A stretch of DNA of 42,854 bases from Flavobacteriaceae bacterium UBA5544. GTDB taxonomy: Bacteria; Bacteroidota; Bacteroidia; Flavobacteriales; Flavobacteriaceae. A program made the position numbers and the translations under genes. This document shows, in pieces, positions 34,121-42,023 of this stretch (its first letter is position 1; each line of letters starts with the position of its first letter). A model generated the notes under the pieces. That model searched no databases. It had not been told where the DNA came from and worked only from the letters and a program-made list of their open reading frames with translations. Where the stretch lies: assembly GCA_002426755.1 (NCBI GenBank), contig DINI01000009.1, forward strand, positions 11,289-54,142. The letters are read 5' to 3'.

Positions 34121-35320
34121 ATGATTCCAGCCAATCGAAAAGCGTTCAATGCCCAATTTACAGAAGAAAAATATCAAACCCTTCTGAATGACATTATTGA
34201 ATCTTATAATTATAAGCCCGCTTTTAAGATTTGCGAAACACCAGCATTTATCCCGAAAGCGTTGAAAGAACGCTTGGTCACGGCGTGCAATGATGTCATG
34301 AAAGTCATCAATCAGCCCAATTTTAAGGAATTGACTGAAGGGGCTTTTTTTGATGACAGCATGAAAGTGCCCAATGAAGATGCGCAATCCAAGTTCATCC
34401 AACTCGATTTTGGTATTTGTTTGGATTACGATGGCACTCTCACACCGAAGCTCATTGAATTGCAAGGGTTTCCGTCGCTCTATTTCTTTCAGGAATTGTT
34501 GGGACGTATGTATCGCAAACATTATGATGCCATTCCCGAGAATTTTTCACAGCATTTGAATGGCATGACTTCCATTGAGTATCTTGAATTATTACGTCAG
34601 GAAATCGTGGGTGACACCGACCCGAAACAAGTCATTCTATTGGAGATTGAACCCGAAAAGCAAGCAACAGCCATTGATTTCTTTGCAACTGAAAAAATTC
34701 TTGGCATTAAAGTTTTATGTATCACCAAACTCATCAAGCGTGGTAAAAGTCTATTCTACAAAAATAACCATGGCAAGGAGGTCCAAATCAAAAAAATCTA
34801 CAACCGAATTATTTTTGATGAATTGAACCAGCGCCAAGATTTAAAAACAGAATTCAATTTTAAAGACGAGGTTGATATTGAATGGATTGGGCATCCAAAC
34901 TGGTTTTTTAGAATCAGTAAATACACCATGCCTTTGTTAAAAGGGGATTATGTGCCTAAATCTTATTATTTGGATAAACTGGAAACAATTCCTACAGATT
35001 TAGAGAATTATGTCCTAAAACCGTTGTATTCCTTTGCGGGCGCTGGTGTTCAAATACATGTCACTAGAGAAATGATTGAGGAAGTCGAGGATAAGTCCAA
35101 TTATTTACTTCAAGAAAAAGTAGCCTACGCTCCTATCATCGAAACCATGGATGTTCCTGCCAAATGCGAAATCCGGATGATGTTGCTTCACAATTCCAAA
35201 ACCAATGAAACCCAAATCGTCAGTAACCTGATGCGATTGAGCAAAGGTGAAATGGTCGGTGTGAAATACAATAAGGACAAAACTTGGGTTGGTGGTAGCA
35301 CTGGATTCTTTGAAGGATAA
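34121..35320 (+). CDS. Probable circularly permuted ATP-grasp-like protein, cluster gene 5
   Basis: 399 residues, usually annotated hypothetical. The pattern suggests a permuted ATP-grasp fold like glutathionylspermidine-synthase-type proteins. The first half has FGICLDYDGTLTPKLIELQG, a substrate-domain-like Asp/Glu set. The second half has NYVLKPLYSFAGAGVQIHVT (ATP Lys K300 with a Gly loop) and YLLQEKVAY (hinge Glu). CEIRMMLLHN and NLMRLSKGEMVGVK follow, where Mg ligands are expected. It starts 6 bases after the amidotransferase. If correct, the plus-strand operon encodes three ligases of different fold. The assignment is by motif reading and needs a structural search. Confidence 0.55.
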   Translation: MIPANRKAFNAQFTEEKYQTLLNDIIESYNYKPAFKICETPAFIPKALKERLVTACNDVMKVINQPNFKELTEGAFFDDSMKVPNEDAQSKFIQLDFGICLDYDGTLTPKLIELQGFPSLYFFQELLGRMYRKHYDAIPENFSQHLNGMTSIEYLELLRQEIVGDTDPKQVILLEIEPEKQATAIDFFATEKILGIKVLCITKLIKRGKSLFYKNNHGKEVQIKKIYNRIIFDELNQRQDLKTEFNFKDEVDIEWIGHPNWFFRISKYTMPLLKGDYVPKSYYLDKLETIPTDLENYVLKPLYSFAGAGVQIHVTREMIEEVEDKSNYLLQEKVAYAPIIETMDVPAKCEIRMMLLHNSKTNETQIVSNLMRLSKGEMVGVKYNKDKTWVGGSTGFFEG

Positions 35321-35342
35321 CTTCATCAATAAATAACAGTAT

Positions 35343-36506
35343 ATGATTTTCAGAGCTTTCCTTTTCATGCTTTTTTGGGCAGTCAATTCGGTTTATAGCC
35401 AAGAAATGCCAACAATCCAACAAATTTCCATTGATTCCAAACAATTGAATCAACAGCGAAACATGTTGATATATACGCCCAATTATTATGAGGAGAGTTC
35501 GCTTACGCATTATGAAGTCATTTATGTATTTGATGCCCAAAGTAGAGAGTTTTTTGATTTAGTGCATTCGTTATTGAGTTTTGCGGCTCCTTCAAATGAA
35601 TACATTGTTGTCGGTATTATGTCCAATTACATTGAAAGCTTGGATTATAGCAGGAATAATGACATGTTGCCCGCTCCGTTGCACGAAGACCCAAAAACAT
35701 TCTACAATGGCTACAACGGGAATGCAGACAATTTTTTAGGATATATTGAAAAAGAAATCATTCCTTATATGGAAAGCAATTACAGAACCAAACCAGGACG
35801 CCTTGCCGTGGGTCATTCATTGAGTGCTTCATTCATCCTATATTCCATGTTTAAAAGTCCCAACTTATTTGATGCCTATTTTGCTATCTCACCAAACTTT
35901 GCTTCTGATAAAGAACGAATGGTGGATGAGTTTAAGCAATTTGATTTCGACCAACTTAACCATAAAAATTTTCTGTACGTAAGCAACGCTGATGAAGGCA
36001 TCAATTATTGGAAAGAATGGCTACCTGCAAGGAACAAAGTTTATGAATTTTTAAAAAATTCAGTGCCTTCAGATAAATTGACAAGCGTCATTAAAGAATT
36101 TCCAGAAGAAGGCCATTGGCCCACATTTGCACCAAGTTTAATTTACGGCATGAAAGCCTACTTTAAGATTAGTGACCAATTTCTTCCAAGCCCTTCTAAA
36201 AACACCTATGAAGTCACCATTAATTTAACCGTTCCTAGTAAAGAAGATGAAGTTTATATCACCGGAAATCAAGATGTATTGGGCAATTGGAATCCACAAG
36301 CTTTAAAAATGGAACGTAAATCAGATTTTGAAAGAATACTTCAACTGAACGTACACTCTCCTGCTGAACTTAAGTTTACAAGAGGAAGCTGGGGCACCGA
36401 AGGTGAAGTAAAATCGAATGGCGGTTTAGGTAACATCTACATCAATCCAGAAAAGACCACATCTTTTGAATTTGAAATTGTGGGTTGGGCAGATAAGATG
36501 GAATAA
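35343..36506 (+). CDS. Exported esterase with C-terminal CBM20-like domain, cluster gene 6
   Basis: 387 residues. A signal peptide (MIFRAFLFMLFWAVNSVYSQ) is followed by an esterase-D-like alpha/beta hydrolase (about 25-280). The nucleophile is S159 in LAVGHSLSASF (GHSLS, with Ser where Gly is usual), and the likely His is in EGHWPTFAP. Residues about 290-385 form a starch-binding CBM20-like beta sandwich (VYITGNQDVLGNWNPQAL). It is the only exported member of the cluster, so it probably works on the finished compound or an extracellular counterpart. It ends 3 bases from the convergent ATP-grasp gene with no hairpin between them. Confidence 0.83.
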   Translation: MIFRAFLFMLFWAVNSVYSQEMPTIQQISIDSKQLNQQRNMLIYTPNYYEESSLTHYEVIYVFDAQSREFFDLVHSLLSFAAPSNEYIVVGIMSNYIESLDYSRNNDMLPAPLHEDPKTFYNGYNGNADNFLGYIEKEIIPYMESNYRTKPGRLAVGHSLSASFILYSMFKSPNLFDAYFAISPNFASDKERMVDEFKQFDFDQLNHKNFLYVSNADEGINYWKEWLPARNKVYEFLKNSVPSDKLTSVIKEFPEEGHWPTFAPSLIYGMKAYFKISDQFLPSPSKNTYEVTINLTVPSKEDEVYITGNQDVLGNWNPQALKMERKSDFERILQLNVHSPAELKFTRGSWGTEGEVKSNGGLGNIYINPEKTTSFEFEIVGWADKME

Positions 36507-36509
36507 ATT

Positions 36510-37715
36510 CTACAACGACTTATCAGGCGCAGGCAAGCTCGCGTGAAATTCTTCCTGAATGCGTTTTGTGTACGCATCCAACAATTCCAACACACGTTCG
36601 CTACTATCAGAAACGACAATCATCCCGATGTGCCATTTTTTGTTCATACGCCACACAATTTCCTTGTCGGTAAAACTCAAAGTGTCCGGATGTTCGTAGC
36701 GACTTAAGGACACGACAATCCCTGCGTATTTATTGTTGACTTTTGGTAATTTATAGGTTTCTTTTCGTAAGGTTTTGGATTCGATTCGTGCCCATTCGCC
36801 CCAAAGATTGATTCCTGAAGCGAGTTCAACCATTTCGGCAAGGTTGGCGCCACCTACTCTCGACGATGTTTCTAAAAAGTACAACTCGCCAGTAGCTTTA
36901 TTTTGAATGAATTCGGTATGGGAAGCACCAAACTGCATTCCGAAGGCTTTCATGACATCGGCGTTCATTTTGCTCAATCCTTTTTCAACTTTCGAACCGA
37001 TTTCACAAGTGGCTGAACGGAAAATGCCACCACCATGGGCGACTTCAAAAGGTGTGTCCAAATATTTACTGACCCTTGAGAAAATCACTTTTCCATCCAA
37101 ATTCAAACCATCTACGTGATAGACATCACCTGGTGCAAATTTTTCTACCAAATAATTATCGCGCTCATCTCCTAACTCATGAACGATTTGCCATAACTCG
37201 TCTTTGCTGTGAATCTTTTTGATGCCAGTTGCAGAGGCTTCCATACGTGGTTTTAACAACCAAGGCGCTTCCACTCTATCGGCATAGTCGTTGATATCGC
37301 CATCATGAAACAAGGACGTAAATTCTGGCACGTTGACGCCTTCTTCTTTGGCTTTCATTCGCATCGCTAACTTATCCCTAAAATAATGTGCCGTCGTGCG
37401 CCCCATTCCGGCCATTCTAAAATGTTCGCGAAGCATCGCTACTTTTTCGACATCAAAATCATCCAAGGCTACAAAACGGTCAAATTTGATACTTCTGAAT
37501 TTATAGGCAATCCCTTTTACCACATCACTTTGATTCCATTCCTCAATCCAAAACACATCATCAATCGATTCCCAAGGCCAAATCTCATGCTCCAATTTTT
37601 TCTTGGTCAATAAATAGACATTGTTACCTTCCGCTTTGGCGCTTTTCATGAAATCCATGCCTTTGTGATAGGTGGTGATGCAGAGGATGTTGAGGGGTTG
37701 GTTTTTTTTTGACAT
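36510..37715 (-). CDS. ATP-grasp domain protein, cluster gene 9
   Basis: 401 residues from ATG 37715. An in-frame ATG at 37727 falls within a 7-base tandem repeat and is disfavoured. Family pattern: LNILCITTYHKGMDFMKSAK (pre-ATP domain), GRTTAHYFRDKLAMRMKAKE, the ATP Lys in PWLLKPRMEASATG, hinge YLVEKFAPGDVYHVDG, and the metal site FLETSSRVGGANLAEMVELA. It resembles the carnosine-synthase/D-Ala-D-Ala-ligase-like ATP-grasp subgroup that joins amino acids. It is on the opposite strand to the other ligases but in the same locus, downstream of the M17 peptidase by 64 bases. Confidence 0.87.
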   Translation of the reverse strand: MSKKNQPLNILCITTYHKGMDFMKSAKAEGNNVYLLTKKKLEHEIWPWESIDDVFWIEEWNQSDVVKGIAYKFRSIKFDRFVALDDFDVEKVAMLREHFRMAGMGRTTAHYFRDKLAMRMKAKEEGVNVPEFTSLFHDGDINDYADRVEAPWLLKPRMEASATGIKKIHSKDELWQIVHELGDERDNYLVEKFAPGDVYHVDGLNLDGKVIFSRVSKYLDTPFEVAHGGGIFRSATCEIGSKVEKGLSKMNADVMKAFGMQFGASHTEFIQNKATGELYFLETSSRVGGANLAEMVELASGINLWGEWARIESKTLRKETYKLPKVNNKYAGIVVSLSRYEHPDTLSFTDKEIVWRMNKKWHIGMIVVSDSSERVLELLDAYTKRIQEEFHASLPAPDKSL

Positions 37716-37718
37716 AGT

Positions 37719-37757
37719 ATTAGGCATTAGGCATTAGGCATTAGGCATTAGGCATTA
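37719..37757. repeat. 7-base tandem repeat (ATTAGGC, about 5.6 copies) at ATP-grasp gene start
   Basis: ATTAGGC is repeated five times without error, followed by ATTA. On the gene's strand each unit reads GCCTAAT, so an ATG arises every 7 bases in rotating frames, just 4 bases upstream of the true start codon. A unit gain or loss would change which upstream ATG is in frame and the leader spacing. Confidence 0.9.
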
Positions 37758-37779
37758 AATGTAAAAAAAATAAATCCAA

Positions 37780-39195
37780 TTATTTGGCAACTTTTGTTTT
37801 AATATAATTTGCAATCAATTGTACACCGTAACCGCTAGCGCTTTTCATTTTTGCATACGGAGAATCTCCGAACGAAACGCCAGCAATGTCCAAATGCATC
37901 CAACTTTTATGGTCTTCTGTGAAAGCTTCCAAAAATTTGGCAGCGGTGATGGCGCCTGCAATAGGTTTTCCACTAAAGTTGCGCAAATCGGCGATGTCGC
38001 TGTGCAAATCATTTTCGTAATCTGCAAACAACGGCAAAGGCCATACACGTTCGTTGGTTTCGTAACCCACCTTGGACATCTCGTCTGCCATTTTGGTGTT
38101 ATTGGTGAACATTCCCGCCGCAAAATAACCCAGGGTTTGTACCACACTTCCCGTCAAGGTTGCCAAGTCAATTACTTCTTTAGGTTTGAATTTTTTAATG
38201 ATATAGCTCAATCCATCAGCCAAGACTAGTCGACCTTCAGCATCTGTGTCAATGATTTCAATGGTTTTCCCAGAATAGGAATTGATGACATCGCCAGGAC
38301 GGTAACTGTTGCTGTCCACAGCATTTTCGGCGGAGCACACAATGCCCACGATATTCACATTCAGCTTTAGTTTTGCTGCCAATTCAACCACTCCAAGCAC
38401 CACAGCGGCGCCTCCCATATCACTTTTCATATAGTGCAGATTTGTGGAGGATTTTATGGACAGCCCTCCAGTATCAAAGGTGATGCCTTTACCAACCAAT
38501 CCAATATCCACAGCTTTGCCTTTTTTTGGCATGTATTCATTCACAATGACTACAGGCGGATTAGCGCTACCTTGCCCCACGGCCAACACGGCATTAAAGC
38601 CTTGTTTTTTCAGTTCGTCTTGGTGCAAGACGGTGCATTTATAATTGGATGCTTTGGACGATTCTTTTGCCCAATTTCCCAAATATTCAGGGGTTTTGTG
38701 ATTGGCCGGCGCATCAACCAAGGCTTTGATGCGGTTGATGGTTTCGCCCGTCAGCTTGCCTTCTTCCAGTTGTGAAGTGATGTTTTTTGAAGATGAAAAT
38801 TCCACTTTTAGTTTTGCAGACTTTTCCTTTTTGGATTTGAACTGACCGATATCATAAGTGCCCATTTCCAAACCGATGACGGCTTTTTTTATGGCATCTT
38901 CTGAAAGTTCATCTGCCATGACCTGAATACTGCCCTTCCAATATTTTTTGGTATCGTAACACAGCTTTTTAAAGGCTTCTTCCAGTTTAACCTTATCCTT
39001 GTCTTCACCAATTCCCAAGAGATAGATTTTATTGCCGTGACGTCCATAAATGACTTGGTGCTTGGAAAAATCGCCATCAAAATCAATCTGCTCAATGCCT
39101 GTGAGTTCCTTTAAGGCCTTCGTTCCCCCTTTTAAGCAAGGTATGATTAGGTCTTTTTGTTTGTCTATATGTTTTATCTGTTTGTAATCCATCAT
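37780..39195 (-). CDS. Leucyl aminopeptidase family protein (M17), cluster gene 8
   Basis: 471 residues, near the usual 480-500. The M17 two-metal site is complete and correctly spaced: K236, D241, D259, D318 and E320, in GLVGKGITFDTGGLSIK, KSDMGG and DTDAEGRL. Catalytic Lys K248 and Arg R322 are present. The signature NTDAEGRL begins with Asp in place of Asn. No signal peptide, so it is cytoplasmic and probably hexameric. M17 enzymes remove N-terminal amino acids, and some split Cys-Gly or other dipeptides. Its ATG overlaps the upstream esterase stop (ATGATG-TGA), so the two are translationally coupled. Confidence 0.93.
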   Translation of the reverse strand: MMDYKQIKHIDKQKDLIIPCLKGGTKALKELTGIEQIDFDGDFSKHQVIYGRHGNKIYLLGIGEDKDKVKLEEAFKKLCYDTKKYWKGSIQVMADELSEDAIKKAVIGLEMGTYDIGQFKSKKEKSAKLKVEFSSSKNITSQLEEGKLTGETINRIKALVDAPANHKTPEYLGNWAKESSKASNYKCTVLHQDELKKQGFNAVLAVGQGSANPPVVIVNEYMPKKGKAVDIGLVGKGITFDTGGLSIKSSTNLHYMKSDMGGAAVVLGVVELAAKLKLNVNIVGIVCSAENAVDSNSYRPGDVINSYSGKTIEIIDTDAEGRLVLADGLSYIIKKFKPKEVIDLATLTGSVVQTLGYFAAGMFTNNTKMADEMSKVGYETNERVWPLPLFADYENDLHSDIADLRNFSGKPIAGAITAAKFLEAFTEDHKSWMHLDIAGVSFGDSPYAKMKSASGYGVQLIANYIKTKVAK

Positions 39196-39968
39196 CGTTT
39201 ATTAAAAAATAGCCATTTTATTGCTTCCGGGAATTCTTCCCGCCAGTGTGCCTCGCTATGGTTACCAAATTCGTTCACCGAAAAATGAAAATCAATGTTA
39301 TGGTTTCGCACCATCTTTTCCCTCACAATGCGTTCCAGCTTTTGGGCATTTGGCAGATGCTCATGGCTTTCCTGCCCACCTGCATAGAGGTAAATACGTG
39401 ATTCTTCAAGTGGTTCAAAGGATTTGGTTTGATTAAAAATCGTTTTAGAAATCCACAGACTCGGCGAAAAAATCATCATCTTGCCGAACACGCCAGGATT
39501 GGACAAACCCGCATGCAGGCTAATCAACGCACCCATCGAGCTCCCACCAATACCTGTATTATGAAAATCGCCCAACGTTCGGTAGTTGTTATTGATGTAA
39601 GGTATCAATTTTTCAATCATGAACTGAATGTAGAAATTGCCTTTTCCTTCACCAAAACGCGGATGGTAATACGGTAGATATTCATTGATACGCTCCTGCT
39701 CACCATGGTCTATCGCAATAATAATGATGTCGCTCATGCCCTCCTGCGCCAACTGACCCAGTGATTTGTCAATGGCCCAATCACCAAAAGGTGCTGATGG
39801 ATTAAACAAATTTTGCCCATCCTGAAGGTACAGTACCGGATATCTTTTGTCTGTTTGGTAGTAATCGTATGGTAATAATGCTGAAATTTTGCGTGTGGCA
39901 TTGAGGTGTGGTATCTCGTAAGCCTCTTCAATAACCTTTATAATGGGTTCGAACTCCGTCACTGTCAT
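39192..39968 (-). CDS. Putative esterase (alpha/beta hydrolase), cluster gene 7
   Basis: 258 residues, esterase D / IroE-like. YPVLYLQDGQNLFNP marks the oxyanion strand, S144 in GIGGSSMGALISL is the nucleophile and NEFGNHSEAHWREEFP carries the expected His. No signal peptide. It is the first gene of the minus-strand set, overlapping the M17 peptidase by 4 bases. A promoter-like TATGTTTG lies about 20 bases upstream. Together with the two plus-strand esterases it gives the locus three alpha/beta hydrolases. Confidence 0.9.
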   Translation of the reverse strand: MTVTEFEPIIKVIEEAYEIPHLNATRKISALLPYDYYQTDKRYPVLYLQDGQNLFNPSAPFGDWAIDKSLGQLAQEGMSDIIIIAIDHGEQERINEYLPYYHPRFGEGKGNFYIQFMIEKLIPYINNNYRTLGDFHNTGIGGSSMGALISLHAGLSNPGVFGKMMIFSPSLWISKTIFNQTKSFEPLEESRIYLYAGGQESHEHLPNAQKLERIVREKMVRNHNIDFHFSVNEFGNHSEAHWREEFPEAIKWLFFNKR

Positions 39969-39987
39969 GTATTATACTTTAAGAAAA

Positions 39988-39995
39988 CAAACATA
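39988..39995 (-). promoter_or_regulatory. Candidate -7 element (TATGTTTG) for esterase-M17-ATP-grasp unit
   Basis: The complement of 39988-39995 reads TATGTTTG, a perfect TAnnTTTG 19 bases before the start codon, with a TTTTAA at about the -33 distance in place of TTTG. Confidence 0.45.
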
Positions 39996-40352
39996 CATTT
40001 TTATGGGTTTAAAAGCGAGCTAAAACGGAATATATATTAACAAAGATTTGATGATTTGTTGACATTGAATTGGGAAAAAATAACTTCTAGTGAGAATGAT
40101 ATGGGTTATGTTGTGATACTTATTTGATTTATGGTTATGATAGTCCTGTGTTATACTTTTTTTTTAAAAAATTTTTCAGATTTACGTAGTTCTACCTATA
40201 GGATGTCTCCATTATTTTAACTTACTTGCTATAATACGTATATTGTGGTGTATATATCTACCTTACACCCCACCCAACAACAAAAAAACCATGAACTCAC
40301 CAAGAATTCATGGTTTCAAAAAAAAAGAAAACACAGAGAAAAAAAATAACAA
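39996..40352. other. A/T-rich spacer with one terminator
   Basis: No gene is seen. It holds the esterase promoter region at its left edge, a long T/A run near 40157-40178, a near-palindrome around AATACGTAT at 40233-40241, and the terminator at 40286-40316. Confidence 0.6.
40286..40316 (-). terminator. Rho-independent terminator of orphan 307-aa gene
   Basis: A perfect 10-bp stem AAACCATGAA (40286-40295) / TTCATGGTTT (40307-40316) with an 11-base loop. Read on the minus strand it runs into seven U in all, the first three closing the stem. It lies 36 bases beyond the gene's stop. Confidence 0.85.
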
Positions 40353-41276
40353 TTATAAATCCTTATATCCAGGCAAGCGTTTAAAACTGATACCACTCAC
40401 CATACGGTACTGGGGGCTACGCGCACCAAAGATACCAAGCACCACCTTCTTCACACCATAAGCCACATCCACAAGCCCCGTTTCAGGTGCTTGTAACACC
40501 TCGTTACGGTTTAGGCGAGCCATCTTTAGAGTCACTCCAGTAACAGTCACCTCACTCTGTGCATCATACATCGCAGTACGTCTGTTCCGCCATGCCTCCA
40601 CAGTAAGGTCTGTCGGAGCCACATATTCAGGGTAAGCAGTAAAGAGATCCACATAAGCATCCACATGCTGTATCTGACGAGTATACGACTGATGGCTCGC
40701 ACTTATGATATCCTTGTCCTCTACACTCGCGTTAATCTTGATGATACGGTTACCCTGTATCTCATCATTAATGTGCTTACAACGCACCACCGCTTCCATA
40801 GGAGCACCACAGATAGCAAACACGTTTTTAGACCGTGTAGAGTCACCCTTCAGAGGTTTAAAAGCCACCGTCTGCACGTCAATAGCCTGTTGGTTATCGG
40901 TTAGCGCACCACTCACAGTATACATGGCACGAATAGCCTCCCTATACACTGCTTCCATGTTCTCCACACCATACAGTGGGTTCGGAGACACATACACAGT
41001 CCCAAGACCATTAATCACCTGCATCAGCACATTAAAGTGTTCCACATTAATGGCATTGCCAGTTTCCTCGTACTTCCGCTTCCTTTTCTTTTTTGCAGGA
41101 GCGGCTTCCACGGCGGTAGCAGGTTCCGTCTGCTTCTCCTCCGTCTTGGGCACATAAGCGTCCCAAGGCACTTTCTTTAGGGATGCCTCTACGATAGAGC
41201 TTTTCCCATTTTTTGTCGGCACAAGGCCGTTCAACGACCGCTTCTGGCCGCTCTTTTTGTAGGTATGCATAAGCAT
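40353..41276 (-). CDS. Uncharacterised protein, 307 aa, higher-GC orphan
   Basis: Product not recognised. ATGs at 41276 and 41270 are both possible. Residues 1-70 are basic and low-complexity (GQKRSLNGLVPTKNGKSSIV; a PATAVEAAPAKKKRKRKYEE linker). Residues 75-220 are probably helical. The C-terminal 80 residues look beta-rich, ending VVLGIFGARSPQYRMVSGIS. No signal peptide, membrane segment or catalytic motif is visible. GC is visibly higher (about half by eye) than its neighbours, with many C-ending codons, and it is flanked by gene-free DNA. This suggests horizontal acquisition. It has its own terminator. DNA or RNA binding through the basic linker is possible but unproven. Confidence 0.7.
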   Translation of the reverse strand: MLMHTYKKSGQKRSLNGLVPTKNGKSSIVEASLKKVPWDAYVPKTEEKQTEPATAVEAAPAKKKRKRKYEETGNAINVEHFNVLMQVINGLGTVYVSPNPLYGVENMEAVYREAIRAMYTVSGALTDNQQAIDVQTVAFKPLKGDSTRSKNVFAICGAPMEAVVRCKHINDEIQGNRIIKINASVEDKDIISASHQSYTRQIQHVDAYVDLFTAYPEYVAPTDLTVEAWRNRRTAMYDAQSEVTVTGVTLKMARLNRNEVLQAPETGLVDVAYGVKKVVLGIFGARSPQYRMVSGISFKRLPGYKDL

Positions 41277-42023
41277 TTGGGGCCCAAGATCGATAGGTTA
41301 TCCTATGCCATGCTCAATCAGGGCCGCTTATTACGACAGAGCATAGGTTGATTGTTACGGATGAACAAAAAAATTGAACCTCCGATGGTGTACGGTAAAA
41401 AGTTGAAAATGATAATAAGACTTCGAAGTGTCTTGTGAGGTCTTAAGACTGTTGATCACCAAGCTTTTTGAGATCACTTGACAAAGCGAATATAATAATT
41501 ATTTTAGATAAAGTGTAATATTTATTCGATAAAGTGTAAAATAAACCGATTACCCCTACATCAAAATATGAGCAACACCGCGCCAGCATTGAGAAATTTA
41601 GGGATAAAAATTTTTTAATATTTTTTGTTAAAAAGTATAAAATCGAACAATTTCAACCCAAAAAGCTCTCATTTTATCGGATTTAAAGTAATCGAAATAT
41701 CAGATTTCCATCCTAACCGATAAATAAACATGCACATTCATTGTCCACTAATTAAATCCAATCAACAATGCTCAAGTCTAATTGCAACTTGCAAATATGA
41801 TTCAAAAAAAATCGCTCGTTTTGAGGATTTCCGTAATTTAAATTTAATTAAAACGTATATTTTTAGGCCGACAAAGTTTAAGTAACTTAACAACGCTACT
41901 TTTCATTATCAGACCATTATAGAACAAATGAAAAACAAATGTTGGTATATTTATAGAAAAATTGAATATCAATAATTCCTTGAAATTTGATTATTCAAAA
42001 CAAATTAAATCCCAAAACAAAAA
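41277..42023. other. 747-base gene-free stretch with inverted and phased direct repeats
   Basis: No coding region is supported on either strand. An inverted repeat (CCTATGC at 41302-41308 with GAGCATAGG at 41339-41347, one arm with a 5-base insertion) lies just upstream of the orphan gene. Two exact copies of GATAAAGTGTAA lie at 41507-41518 and 41528-41539, start-to-start 21 bases. The rest is A/T-rich. No integrase, att-type duplication or tRNA is visible. Confidence 0.55.
41507..41539. repeat. Two direct repeats GATAAAGTGTAA, 21-base spacing
   Basis: Identical 12-mers at 41507-41518 and 41528-41539. A 21-base period equals two helical turns, so both copies face the same side of the DNA, as expected for paired protein binding sites. 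Confidence 0.6.

Noticed and set aside
37716..37727. ATP-grasp start at ATG 37727
   Set aside because: The four added codons come from the ATTAGGC repeat; ATG 37715 is the family-like start.
37719..37757. Tandem repeat as a CRISPR-like array
   Set aside because: Units are 7 bases with no spacers.
40705..41157. 150-codon plus-strand frame opposite the orphan gene
   Set aside because: It has no upstream signals and the minus-strand frame has the terminator and better composition, but since the orphan is itself unrecognised this rejection is less certain than the others.
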